Counted from the first letter of the stretch, positions 16,541 to 25,505 are shown. The stretch is 64,000 bases of DNA from Ruminococcus sp. Phil11 (GCA_001940925.1 MSGZ01000020.1:1-64000), one strand, 5' to 3'. The notes: generated by a model from the letters alone, not told the origin. Program-made: numbers and translations.

Positions 16541-16704
16541 CGCCCGCAGCACGCAGGAGCGACGTTAGTCGCGACGAGTGACCGGGCGTACAGGTTTCCA
16601 AAGGGCGGGAGCCCTTTGGTCAAACCGCCCGCAGCATACAGGAGCGGTGCAAGCCGCGACGAGTGACCGGGTGTACAGGTTCCCAAAGGGCGGCAGCCCT
16701 TTGG
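16541..16704 (+). repeat. 85-bp tandem duplication
   Basis: Two direct copies, 16541-16625 and 16626-16704. Each starts with CGCCCGCAGCA, contains GCGACGAGTGACCGGG and TACAGGTT, and ends with a CCAAAGGGC/GCCCTTTGG palindrome. It shows differences at several sites, so the duplication is not very recent. It is contiguous with family B copy 3. Confidence 0.8.
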
Positions 16705-16754
16705 ATGCTGCGAACAAGCGTGAGCAGCGCGAAGCAAAGCACATGCAGCAACAG

Positions 16755-16790
16755 AACCCCCGCTTTCTGCCGAAGCAGAAAGCGGGGGTT
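16755..16790. repeat. Perfect 16-bp-stem hairpin
   Basis: Arms 16755-16770 and 16775-16790 pair perfectly around a CGAA tetraloop, with AACCCCC at one end. There is no T tract, so it may be a processing or stability hairpin, or part of the repeat block, rather than a terminator. Confidence 0.7.
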
Positions 16791-16840
16791 GTTCTCTGTG
16801 ATACCAGCGGGGCATTTTTTGCTTTGCAAAACGGACTCCC

Positions 16841-16947
16841 CACTGGGAGAAGTCAAGCTGCAGAAGCCGCCCCGCGGCGTGTTGTTGGATTGTTGGGAGA
16901 GGTTCGTCAACCGCTCCCGGAGGGAAACGCCGGCGTGGGCTCCCCGC
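16841..16947 (-). repeat. Dispersed element family A, copy 3 (inverted), fused to the stop codon of the transglutaminase-like gene
   Basis: Read on the minus strand it begins GGCTAAGCGGGGAGCC, identical to the korC/copy 1 junction, continues with CGCCGGCGTTTCCCTCCGGG and CGAACCTCTCCCAACA, then CACGCCGCGGGGCGGCTTCT, and ends CTCCCAGTG. The TAA is the stop codon of the gene at 16948-19890. Confidence 0.82.
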
Positions 16948-19890
16948 TTAGCCTGCAAATGCCGAGAGCAGCTTCATGATCGCGTCGAATGCCTTTTCCA
17001 TGCAGTTCCGGTTGTATTCCTGGAACCACTCGTCGTATTCGTCGCCGGTCAGGTCGCTGTGGACGATCGCGTCGCCGTAAAGCTCACCGAGCTCCTTGCC
17101 GGTGGAGCCTGCTTCGTTCATTGCATCGAATGCGTCGCCTGCAAAGTCGAACGCATCTTCGAGCATCGGCCATGCCGCCTTGCAGAGGTCAAGTGCACCG
17201 CCGACGATATCGCTGAACGCGCCGTGGATGCAGTCCACAAGATAATCCTTGGTGCGCTGGATGTTTTCCTTCGTGAACTCCAGATACTCGTCCATCATAT
17301 CATCGCCGCGCTCTGCGTAGTCGAAGATGAAGAACATGTTGTCATAGTACATCTTGAATGCCTCGCCCATGACCTTTGCGGTGCTCAGGCCGACCATGAC
17401 GCCGTCCACGACCGTGCCCGGAGAAGGCATATGGATCTTGACGAAGGTTTCGCAGAGCTTGACTGCGGAGACTGACATCGTAATCTGGAACATGACCACA
17501 TTGATCATGTAGAGCCGGTCAAAGCTTGCGGAGCAGCCGCCCGCCGTACCGCCGGAAAGCATGTACGAAGCGGCACCGGTCTTCATGTCTCTTGCGATGT
17601 ACGCGGTGCCTGTCCAGTCGCCGATCGTGACCGTATCCGCGACGAGCTCGACCATCATGCCCTTGTTGACGAAGTCGCGGACCTCATCCTTGACGCTCTC
17701 GCTGACATGGCATTCCGCGAGGGATTCCTCCGCGTTTGCCGCGCAGACAAGGCGGATCGGGATGTTCTGCTCCTGTGCCGCGTTCATGACTGAAACAGTC
17801 GAAACGCCGCGCAGATTGCCGTCCGTCACGATCTCCCAGATCTTGCCCTCGTAGTAGGATTCAGACTGACCGAGTGCGGTATTGAAGCCGGTCTCGGCTT
17901 TATGGTCGCCTGCATAGCTGACTGCGGAATACTTGTTGTATGCAACGTCGATGAAGAACGAGCCGTCCTCCAGCTTATCCACAACGCCGAGCGTATCGTG
18001 ATTCTTGAACTCATAGCCGGTGATGCAGAGACCGAGCTGACGGTTCCGGCACACGTTGAATACGGTCTCATACTTCAGTGCTTCTTCGTCGCAGTATGCG
18101 AAATAGCTCTTTCCTGCGTAGTCCAGCGTCGCGCCGAGAACCTCCGGCGAGGTGTAATTGTCCTCTTTCGCGTTCTCCTTCGCCGCGCAGAGCAGGCCGT
18201 AGGAATAGTTGATATCCGCCGGCATGATCGTCTGATAATCGAGGTTGAACGCATAGACCGAGCCGGAGAAGATATCGTCCGTCAGGATCGTGGTGTCGCC
18301 CTCGTTTTTCAGGGTCGTGGTCATCTGCTGCATCGCGCCGAGTGCCGCGGACTTTGTGCCGGTATAGCGGCTGATGCCGTTGTCGCCTCTGACCGTGACG
18401 ACCGGGAGCATCTGCACGAGATACGCCGGGACTTCGGTCAGCTTGGTGTCATTTTCGAGCAGCTTTTTGTCGGCGTCGGTTGCCGGAACATAGGAAACGG
18501 TGATCTGTCTGCAGTAGAGGTCTGTCAGCGGTGCGGAGAACAGCTCCTCGCCGTTGACCGCGACCGTCAGCGAATCCTTCATCTCATCGGGCAGGACTGC
18601 GTACCGGCCGCTGACTGCGAGAACCGTATACGGCAAGGATGCCGGCAGATAGCCGTCATCGGCCTGTGCGATCCTGCGGAGATACACATCGGAGCTGTCG
18701 CTCATGCGCTGATAGTCGCTGTAGATCAGCGGCTGGTCTGCGGCGAGCTGATCCATACGGCTGAGGATCGCCTTTTCGTTATCGGTATAGTCGAGCGCGA
18801 CCGTCTGCTTTTCGGTCTCAAGTGCTTTGAAGCTGGCGTCCAGCGGCACCCAGACCGACCGGCCCTTTGCAGCACCGGCACCGCGGTAATCGGTGTACGG
18901 CACATAGGCCTCGACCCATGTCTGCTCCATGCGGTAGCCGACCAGCGCGCCCTGATCGGTCACGCCCTTGACGCCCTTGTGCCGCGCCTCAAGGATGCGG
19001 CCTGCGCTTTCGGCATCGGCGGCGCCGGTGACCGAGACGGCCTGCTCTGCGGTGATCTCAACGGTACCGCTGACAAACCGCGCCGGAATACCGATCGTGC
19101 GGAGCATTGCGATCAGCAGTCTGGCCTGATCAATGTCATTGCCGCCGAGCTGATCGAGCGTGACTGCCGCACCCTTTTTGGAGCCTGCATACGCCTCATA
19201 GCCGACCTTTTCCTTGACATAGCGGTAAATTTCCTTTGCGCTGCCGAGCTCCTTTGCGAGATCGGTGACCGCCTGCGGGAGATGTGTTTCGCCGTTCAGC
19301 AGCATTTCGTCGCCGGTCGGCGGATCGGTCGCGGGCTGCTGTGCGGCAGCCGTGGAGAGCGTGCCTCCCTCGGTCTCTGCGTCCGGAATGTCGGCTGCGA
19401 TCGACGGGGTCGCGTCGGAGCGGTGCGAAGCGGTGCGCTCCTCGAATGCATCCCGGATCGTTTCCAGATCGCTCTCATCGGCCGTGCCTGCTTTGAGCGC
19501 ATCCAGTGCGCTTTCGGTGCGCGCGGCCTTGACCGCGATCTCATTGCGGTACTGCTGACGGCGTGCCTCAATGACCGGGTCATCGGAGGGTTCCGTCATG
19601 ACATTCTGTTCAGCGAGCTCGCTTTTCAGCAGTGCGCTCAGGGTATCGCAGACCGCGCTGACCTCGCTGCTGTCCTCTGCTGCCATTGCAAGGCCGAGCC
19701 GTTCGAGCCCCGCCTCGCCCGCATCCGCGGAGGTAAATTCCAGTGCCTGTGCAGGGAGCGGCGCGAGCTTTCTGGCCTTCATGGCAGGATCGGCTGCCTG
19801 AAGCGGACGTACAAAGTCCAGAGAGACTGCCGAAGCCAGCATGACGGCCGCAGTCGTCAGCGTGACGGCTTTTTTCAAGCAATTATTCAT
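16948..19890 (-). CDS. Large secreted transglutaminase-fold protein with substituted catalytic residues
   Basis: 980 residues with an N-terminal signal peptide (1 to about 33). A helical N-terminal region (40-200) precedes a transglutaminase-like core (about 215-355). The motif that is usually G-x-C-x-D-x-A reads GNDIDQA here (Asp252 at the Cys position), the usual H-x-W-V-E reads QTWVEAYV (Gln323), and the Asp of VPLDASFK (351) is kept. The rest (360-980) has beta-rich and then helical parts of unknown family, including a YFAYCDEEALKYETVFNVCR segment. It overlaps the upstream surface-protein gene by 8 bases (ATGAATAA) with AGGAAGGA before the ATG, so the two form one operon. Probably a non-enzymatic or altered-chemistry scaffold. 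Confidence 0.78.
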   Translation of the reverse strand: MNNCLKKAVTLTTAAVMLASAVSLDFVRPLQAADPAMKARKLAPLPAQALEFTSADAGEAGLERLGLAMAAEDSSEVSAVCDTLSALLKSELAEQNVMTEPSDDPVIEARRQQYRNEIAVKAARTESALDALKAGTADESDLETIRDAFEERTASHRSDATPSIAADIPDAETEGGTLSTAAAQQPATDPPTGDEMLLNGETHLPQAVTDLAKELGSAKEIYRYVKEKVGYEAYAGSKKGAAVTLDQLGGNDIDQARLLIAMLRTIGIPARFVSGTVEITAEQAVSVTGAADAESAGRILEARHKGVKGVTDQGALVGYRMEQTWVEAYVPYTDYRGAGAAKGRSVWVPLDASFKALETEKQTVALDYTDNEKAILSRMDQLAADQPLIYSDYQRMSDSSDVYLRRIAQADDGYLPASLPYTVLAVSGRYAVLPDEMKDSLTVAVNGEELFSAPLTDLYCRQITVSYVPATDADKKLLENDTKLTEVPAYLVQMLPVVTVRGDNGISRYTGTKSAALGAMQQMTTTLKNEGDTTILTDDIFSGSVYAFNLDYQTIMPADINYSYGLLCAAKENAKEDNYTSPEVLGATLDYAGKSYFAYCDEEALKYETVFNVCRNRQLGLCITGYEFKNHDTLGVVDKLEDGSFFIDVAYNKYSAVSYAGDHKAETGFNTALGQSESYYEGKIWEIVTDGNLRGVSTVSVMNAAQEQNIPIRLVCAANAEESLAECHVSESVKDEVRDFVNKGMMVELVADTVTIGDWTGTAYIARDMKTGAASYMLSGGTAGGCSASFDRLYMINVVMFQITMSVSAVKLCETFVKIHMPSPGTVVDGVMVGLSTAKVMGEAFKMYYDNMFFIFDYAERGDDMMDEYLEFTKENIQRTKDYLVDCIHGAFSDIVGGALDLCKAAWPMLEDAFDFAGDAFDAMNEAGSTGKELGELYGDAIVHSDLTGDEYDEWFQEYNRNCMEKAFDAIMKLLSAFAG

Positions 19891-22800
19891 GTTCCTTCCT
19901 GCCTCCCTTTCTCAGTACGATCAGCGCGATGAGGCTGACGGTGAACATCGTCCAGATGTACCACGGGATCTCAGCGACGCCGGTTTTCAGCGCGTTCACG
20001 GTTTCGGTCGTGCGGTTTGTACCCGCCTTGGCCGCAGTCGTAGTCGATGCCGGAGCCGCAGTCTGCGCTGCGGTCGTGACGGTCGTGGTCTCGGGAGCAG
20101 TCGTGGTGACGACTGTCGTGGTGACGGCCGGATCGACCGTAAAGCCTGCGTAGGCAAGGTCACTGCGCTTGCCGTCGTAGCGGACGCTCAGCACGCCGGA
20201 GTAATTGCCGGCTGCAAGCTCTGCTGCGGAGAACGGCTCCTCAAACTGTACGGAGCTGCCTGCTGCGATTTCGCTCTGCTTCGTGACGGTAAAGACCTTT
20301 GTGCCGTCCTCTGCAAAGACCTCCACGGTGATCTCCGCACCGGCTGCATTCGCAGAACCGGTATTGCTGACCGTGAATGCCGCGGTGACGGTATCGCCGT
20401 TCAGCGGGAGTGCCAGCGTACCGGTGAAGATGCTGACATTGTTCTCAACGGAGAATTCCGCGGAATCCTCCGCAAGCACGGCACCGTCCTGCAGGACAGT
20501 CGCTTCTGCGACATAGCTGCCCGGTGCGAGCATGCCCGGCTTGACCGCATCGGCAAAATCAAGGCTGCCCTGCGGGTTGACGGATGCGATCGTTCTGCTG
20601 AATTTCGCCGCCTCCGTATCGGAATCCTTGCCCTTGACCGTGATTTGCAGCGTCAGGTCGTTCTCGACGAGATTGCTGCTCCGGTTAAAGACTCTGGTGC
20701 TGAGGTTGACCGGCTCTGCGGAGGAATAGACCTTCTTGTTGCTCGTGATCGTGTCGGCGACGCTTTCCTCGCCCGCGACCTTGAACAGCGTCTCGCTCTC
20801 TGCAAGGATTTCGCCGTCCTTTTCCCATGAAATGATTGCCTTGTATCTGCCGTAGGTCGTATCGGGGACCTTCCATTCCGCTGCCTGCTCCGTCGGGGCG
20901 CTGACCGTGAGCTGCTGCTCCGGCATCTCCTTCAGGGAAGCGGTCGGGTGGTCAAATTCATCCACGATCCGGATGGTTCCGTTAGCGGTCTGCGCAAACG
21001 GCGAAACAACGGTATCGGAGCTGACCGCAACGGTCTCGCCGGGGAGATACTGCTTCTTGTCGGTGCGGATCTCCGCCTTGACGCGCAGGGCTGCTGCCTC
21101 TGCGATGTACTCCTCACTGATGTTGTTTGCCTTGTCGATCGCGAACACATGGATGTATCTGCCGTCGTCTGCGCTCTCCGGCATCGCCGTAATCACGGCA
21201 TTGCCGAGCGTATCCGCGGGCTGCAGATTCAGAACATGGTCGCCGGTCTCGTCAAACTTCACGAGCGACGGATCGCTCTTGTCGGAGGGGCTGAATGCGG
21301 CGACAAAGCCTGCCAGACCGCTCTTGACCTCTCTGGTGATCGTGTTGGAGGAAAGCGTCTTGTTCTCGCCGTTTGCCGGGCTCGCAACAATGACGTATTC
21401 GTAGGTCGTGCCGTTATCCTTCGACTTTGCCTTGATCTCATAGGCACCGCTTTCGAGCGGCTTCACGGATGCATCCGGCTGATCCGGTGCCGTGATATCG
21501 TAGAAGGAGGTATCCTTTGCCGTCGTCAGGCGGGAAATCTGATACAGATAGAACAGCGTGTTCGCGAGCACCTTGCGCTCGTCATCGGTCGCCTGACCGT
21601 TGCTGTGTCCGGTCTGGATCATGCCGAGGTTGTTGTTCGTAACCAGATAGAAGTTGGAATGTGCGCCGGTCTCCTCATCAAAATACTGTGTGGCGTTCAG
21701 CGTCATCCATTCCGTGCCCTTCAGTGTACCGCCGACATACTGGCCGTAGGAGTGGCAGGGCGGAACCGTCAGCGTGCCGCGGATGACCCACGGATAATTC
21801 GTCATGGTGCCGATCTTGACAACAGAGACAGAGGAAGTCGGAACGACTCTGCTGTCCAGCTTTGCAATAATGCCGAGCTGATCTGCAAAGCGCGTGAAAT
21901 TGACCAGATTGAAGTTCGGGCAGACGGTATCATGGCCGAACAGCACGCCTCTGCCGTCGTCCACAAAGGCCTGCACGACCTCATAGGCTGCGTCGCTCAG
22001 GTCATAATGACCGTTGCAGTCGTAAGAGCCGAAGAAGATGACGTCATACTTCCAGCTTCCGTCCTTGTTCTTCATGACCTCATCCGGCTTCGGATTGAAC
22101 TCGTTGAAATGCATCGAGTCGATCTCGAAGATGCCCATGCCTGCGGTCAGGCCGGTATCGCCGAGCGGAGAAGTCATCCACTGTGCGAGGTAGGGGCTTG
22201 CCGGATAGACGTTGAGAATGCGGATATGCTCTTCCTCGTTCCAGATCGAGCGCGGCTCCCACTGTTCGCCCTGTACGCGGCGGTTGAGCTGGTAGACGTA
22301 GGATTCATGCTCGCTGCTGATATCATTCCAGCGCAGATCGACGGTGCCCTTGCTCTCGTCCACATTCGCATAGAGGATCAGATCCTGCACCGGCTTTTCG
22401 ATCACCCTGACCGTGCGCTCCGCAGTATATCTCTCATTGCCCTCTGCATCGGTGAGCGTTGCCGTGACCTTGATCTGTCCGACGCCGTCCGCAACAAAGG
22501 AAACAAGGCTCTCGGATTCAAACTTCGGCATGACGCTGTACTTGTCATGCTGCGAAAGATCGACCGGCTCCAGCGTGACATCCGTTTCATTCTCCGAGAG
22601 AATCTCATCGCCGGAAACCGCCTTCATGGAGAGCTTTCCGGTGAAGGTCTCATTGGAATCGTAAATGATATGCACATTGCCGGTGATATCGTTCTTCTGT
22701 CCCGCATAGACGACCGTGTCACTGAGGACAGGGCTCATCCACATCACATTGAAGTGCGGAGCGGGTGTCGTTTCCGGCTCGGTGACGGTTGTCGTCACGG

Positions 22801-24499
22801 TCGTGACGGCGGGCGGCTCTGTCGCGTCGGTTACAGAACCCGGCTGATCGGTCACGGCCGGCTCAGTCACGGCCGGCTCAGTCACGGCGGGCTCGGTCAC
22901 GGCGGGCTGGACCGGCCTCGGTTTTGCCACAACCACAAAGTTCTTGTCCTCGCTGAACAGCACCTTGCCGTCGTAGATGCAGTCTGCAGTGAAAATGTAT
23001 TCACCCGGCTCGTCGGTATGAACTCCGAAATCAAAGAGCGGTACCTCTGCGGAATTGCGCTCGGTGCTGAGGAAGGCTTTGCCGTTCTTTTCCGCAACGA
23101 CCTCGCCGTCCTTCGTGATCTTCGCACGAACCTCTGCCTCACGGTCGATGTTGGTCGTGTAAAGGATCGTACCGGCTGCCTTGACGGTCGTCGGAACGCC
23201 TGCCAGTGTAAAATAGTTGTCCAGATCGAGCGTGAACGCATTGATCTCGGTCATCGGCTGCGGCGTATGGCTTTTCAGCGTAATCGAAATGACCTCGCTG
23301 CGGATCAGCTTTTCGCCGTTGAGCAGATCGACCGTCACGACAATGCCGCGGTCCTCGGATTCCATCAGGCGGAATACGCCGGCCTCTGTCTCAATGCTGT
23401 CCTCACCCTCGGGGATCGTGACCTTGCTGCTGTTCTCGTAAACAACAGAGGTACCGTTTTTGACGGTCATGCGGAGCACATAATCGCCCGTGGTGTTCGA
23501 CTGATAGCCGATCGTCGTCTTTGCGGTGATCTCATCGGATTCGCCCGCGGTGACGGTGTTTGTGCTGAGCTCTGTGCGGAATGCGGTCAGGTTCATATAC
23601 TGTCCGGCATTGACCGCACGGAGCAGCTTGACCGCAAGCGTTGTGACATGAACGCTCTCCGCGAAGCTTCCGTCTGCCTTCTGTGCCTGCTTCAGCTTAT
23701 TCACGACACCGGCGGAGTCGATCTTGCCGTCGCAGGTCAGAAGCGCAAGCTGCTGCGTGACCGCTTCCTCGATGCTGTCGTCTGCATAGCTTGCCGCAAG
23801 ATTTTTGCGGACATAAGCAGCCGTCAGCTCTGCGCTTTTGACGGCAGGGGAATTTGCATCCTGCTCGATCGCAGCAAAGCGGCTCATTTCGTAGAGCACC
23901 GATGCGGTCAGGGTATTGTCTGCCGCAGCGGAATCGGTATAGGCATAGCTGCCGTCCTCTGCCGCATGTGCCGCGAGATAGCGGGCAGCCTTTTTGCCGG
24001 CATCGGTGAGCTCACCGCCGCCGCAGTCATTGACGGCCGCCAGCACGAGCACCGTATCGGGCACATCGCTGATGTAGCCCGCATTCAGGCCGAAGCCGCC
24101 GTCTGCATTCTGCGTTTTCAGGACATCCGCCAGATAGGCCGGATTGCCCGACGCAGAAACGATGCGCGCGGAGATGTCGGTATTGTCTGTCTTCAGATTC
24201 TGTCCGAGCCATGCGAGCTGTGCGGAGAGATCGTGCTCTCCCGTCTGCCGGAACAGGTACACCGCATCGGCGGTATCGTTTACGGTTGCACTGTTTCCGA
24301 CACTTCCGTCACTGCCGACACTGTTTTCGAGATATGCCAGTGCCCGCTCCTGCATACTGATGCTGTCGGCTTCCAGAACGGTGTCCGTCGCGACGGTCGT
24401 CCCGATCCGGATGCCCGCGGCGGCATTGCAGCCGAGCATCAGAACGAAAAAGACTGAAAGTGCTTTTTTGATTGGAAATGCTGATCTTCGTTTTTTCAT
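19883..24499 (-). CDS. Giant cell-surface protein: alpha/alpha-toroid repeats, DUF5057-like domain, Ig-like domains, C-terminal anchor
   Basis: 1538 residues. A signal peptide (about 1-30) leads into prenyltransferase/terpene-cyclase-type toroid repeats (about 40-310: QNADGGFGLNAGYISDVPDT, AEDGSYAYTDSAAADNTL, QKADGSFAES). Ig/CARDB-like domains, a VTEPA-repeat linker, and a DUF5057-like domain (about 760-1050: IRILNVYP, DVIFFGSYDCNGHYDLS, GRGVLFGHDTVCPNF) follow, then more CARDB-like domains and a Thr-rich linker. The end is a hydrophobic segment (WYIWTMFTVSLIALIVLRKG) with a basic tail. ALKTG before it resembles a degenerate sortase motif. ATG 24499 follows GGGAAAGG. Translationally linked to the transglutaminase-like gene. 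Binding partner unknown. Confidence 0.82.
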   Translation of the reverse strand: MKKRRSAFPIKKALSVFFVLMLGCNAAAGIRIGTTVATDTVLEADSISMQERALAYLENSVGSDGSVGNSATVNDTADAVYLFRQTGEHDLSAQLAWLGQNLKTDNTDISARIVSASGNPAYLADVLKTQNADGGFGLNAGYISDVPDTVLVLAAVNDCGGGELTDAGKKAARYLAAHAAEDGSYAYTDSAAADNTLTASVLYEMSRFAAIEQDANSPAVKSAELTAAYVRKNLAASYADDSIEEAVTQQLALLTCDGKIDSAGVVNKLKQAQKADGSFAESVHVTTLAVKLLRAVNAGQYMNLTAFRTELSTNTVTAGESDEITAKTTIGYQSNTTGDYVLRMTVKNGTSVVYENSSKVTIPEGEDSIETEAGVFRLMESEDRGIVVTVDLLNGEKLIRSEVISITLKSHTPQPMTEINAFTLDLDNYFTLAGVPTTVKAAGTILYTTNIDREAEVRAKITKDGEVVAEKNGKAFLSTERNSAEVPLFDFGVHTDEPGEYIFTADCIYDGKVLFSEDKNFVVVAKPRPVQPAVTEPAVTEPAVTEPAVTDQPGSVTDATEPPAVTTVTTTVTEPETTPAPHFNVMWMSPVLSDTVVYAGQKNDITGNVHIIYDSNETFTGKLSMKAVSGDEILSENETDVTLEPVDLSQHDKYSVMPKFESESLVSFVADGVGQIKVTATLTDAEGNERYTAERTVRVIEKPVQDLILYANVDESKGTVDLRWNDISSEHESYVYQLNRRVQGEQWEPRSIWNEEEHIRILNVYPASPYLAQWMTSPLGDTGLTAGMGIFEIDSMHFNEFNPKPDEVMKNKDGSWKYDVIFFGSYDCNGHYDLSDAAYEVVQAFVDDGRGVLFGHDTVCPNFNLVNFTRFADQLGIIAKLDSRVVPTSSVSVVKIGTMTNYPWVIRGTLTVPPCHSYGQYVGGTLKGTEWMTLNATQYFDEETGAHSNFYLVTNNNLGMIQTGHSNGQATDDERKVLANTLFYLYQISRLTTAKDTSFYDITAPDQPDASVKPLESGAYEIKAKSKDNGTTYEYVIVASPANGENKTLSSNTITREVKSGLAGFVAAFSPSDKSDPSLVKFDETGDHVLNLQPADTLGNAVITAMPESADDGRYIHVFAIDKANNISEEYIAEAAALRVKAEIRTDKKQYLPGETVAVSSDTVVSPFAQTANGTIRIVDEFDHPTASLKEMPEQQLTVSAPTEQAAEWKVPDTTYGRYKAIISWEKDGEILAESETLFKVAGEESVADTITSNKKVYSSAEPVNLSTRVFNRSSNLVENDLTLQITVKGKDSDTEAAKFSRTIASVNPQGSLDFADAVKPGMLAPGSYVAEATVLQDGAVLAEDSAEFSVENNVSIFTGTLALPLNGDTVTAAFTVSNTGSANAAGAEITVEVFAEDGTKVFTVTKQSEIAAGSSVQFEEPFSAAELAAGNYSGVLSVRYDGKRSDLAYAGFTVDPAVTTTVVTTTAPETTTVTTAAQTAAPASTTTAAKAGTNRTTETVNALKTGVAEIPWYIWTMFTVSLIALIVLRKGGRKEHE

Positions 24500-24585
24500 A
24501 GGCCTTTCCCTCAATACATATTTGCTGATTTTCGGATTTTTTCTGCGCCTCAGCCGCCGTCCGAGGGCAAAAATCTCACAATATC

Positions 24586-24614
24586 ATTGTAGCACAAGCG
24601 CAGGGCTATGTCAA
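24586..24614 (-). promoter_or_regulatory. Sigma-A promoter of the surface-protein operon
   Basis: TTGACA (24609-24614), 17-bp spacer with extended TGC, TACAAT (24586-24591); leader of about 80 nt to 24499. Confidence 0.85.
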
Positions 24615-24753
24615 TGATGCGGGGTAAAAATCGGCAATATGTGAACAAAATGCATAACGAAATGTGTATTCTCCATGAAATTTGACGCTGAGTAATTTGT
24701 TAGCTGCCGGAATCATTTTGTCCGGTGCGCTGTTTCTTCGCCTGATCCGTGCA

Positions 24754-25317
24754 TTACCGGGAGCATGCGCCCGGAGACAGGATGTGTCCCGGAAGCCTGC
24801 AGAGGGTGAGCAGGAGCACGGTCACCAGAACCGCAGCCGTCGCCAGCGACACCGCCCGCAGGATCTTCGCGGGGAGCTCCGGCCGGCTGCCGATCAGCCT
24901 TTGCTCCGCCAGCGTATACAGCAGCGAGCCTCCGTCCGTGCAGCTGAGCGGCAGCAGATTGAACACCGCCAGCGATAAATTTGCCGCGGCACTCTCCGGA
25001 AAGCCGCAGCAATACAGCCCTGCCGCCGCCAGCAGATTTGCAGCAGGCCCCGCGCAGAGGATCGCTGCAAAGCGGCCCGCCGGACAGAGTGCCGGTGCCC
25101 GCAGGTTCAGGCAGAGTCCTGCCGCCGAGACCCGCAGCAGCTCCGGCTTCTGACCTGTCAGCGCGATCGTCAGCAGATGCGCACTTTCGTGCAGGAGTGC
25201 CGCCGCGAGCGTCCGCAGCAGAGCCTCCGGCGGCAGCAGCAGCGAGAGCAGTGCCAGCATTGCCGGAGCCGTGAAATCCACAGCAAGCCTCAGCCCGCAA
25301 ACCGTGAAGCAAACCAT
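24754..25317 (-). CDS. Site-2 protease family (M50) membrane metallopeptidase
   Basis: A 187-residue multi-pass membrane protein with the zinc motif HESAH (HExxH) in a membrane helix, LLHESAHLLTIAL, and the downstream third-ligand motif FNLLPLSCTDGG (NxxP..DG). This pattern is that of SpoIVFB-like intramembrane proteases, which cut single-pass membrane proteins such as pro-sigma factors or anti-sigma factors. The start is uncertain: ATG 25317 gives MVCFTVCGLRLAVDF; a GTG at 25281 has a better-spaced GAGG. It overlaps the small membrane-protein gene upstream, a likely partner or regulator. The substrate is not known. Confidence 0.82.
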   Translation of the reverse strand: MVCFTVCGLRLAVDFTAPAMLALLSLLLPPEALLRTLAAALLHESAHLLTIALTGQKPELLRVSAAGLCLNLRAPALCPAGRFAAILCAGPAANLLAAAGLYCCGFPESAAANLSLAVFNLLPLSCTDGGSLLYTLAEQRLIGSRPELPAKILRAVSLATAAVLVTVLLLTLCRLPGHILSPGACSR

Positions 25318-25505
25318 GCGGCAGTCCGTGCAAATAATTCCGGCAGCTCCGGTGCGGCGTCCGTTGTCTCCTGCCGGAACTGCAGCAGCTCCCGCAGATA
25401 TGCAGGAGCCGCAAGATTCAGTACAAACAGCAGAATACCGAGCAGCACCGCAATGATCGCCTGCGTTGCAAACACATCGCTGAGCGGTGCATATTCTTCC
25501 TTCAT
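25290..25505 (-). CDS. Small single-pass membrane protein next to the M50 protease
   Basis: 71 residues: a short acidic N-terminus (MKEEYAPLSD), one hydrophobic helix (about 15-34, AIIAVLLGILLFVLNLA) and a soluble C-terminus. ATG 25505 has a strong GGAGGGATCACG ribosome site. The gene overlaps the M50 protease frame by up to 28 bases. Given the overlap and topology it may hold, inhibit or be cut by the protease, by analogy with SpoIVFA/BofA partners, but it has no recognisable similarity to them. Confidence 0.68.
   Translation of the reverse strand: MKEEYAPLSDVFATQAIIAVLLGILLFVLNLAAPAYLRELLQFRQETTDAAPELPELFARTAAWFASRFAG

Noticed and set aside
20948-24457. 1169-codon open frame on the plus strand over the surface-protein gene
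   Set aside because: Mirrors the high-GC codon bias of the real minus-strand gene, has no domains and is Arg/Asp/His/Leu rich. The same reasoning discards long frames at 17902-19932 (+), 25177-27573 (+), 44684-47260 (-) and 49802-51715 (-).
24713-25414. 233-codon minus-strand frame in the M50 protease region
   Set aside because: The alternative frame at 24754-25317 has HESAH and the NxxP..DG motif. This frame is Gly/Ala/Arg rich and has none.
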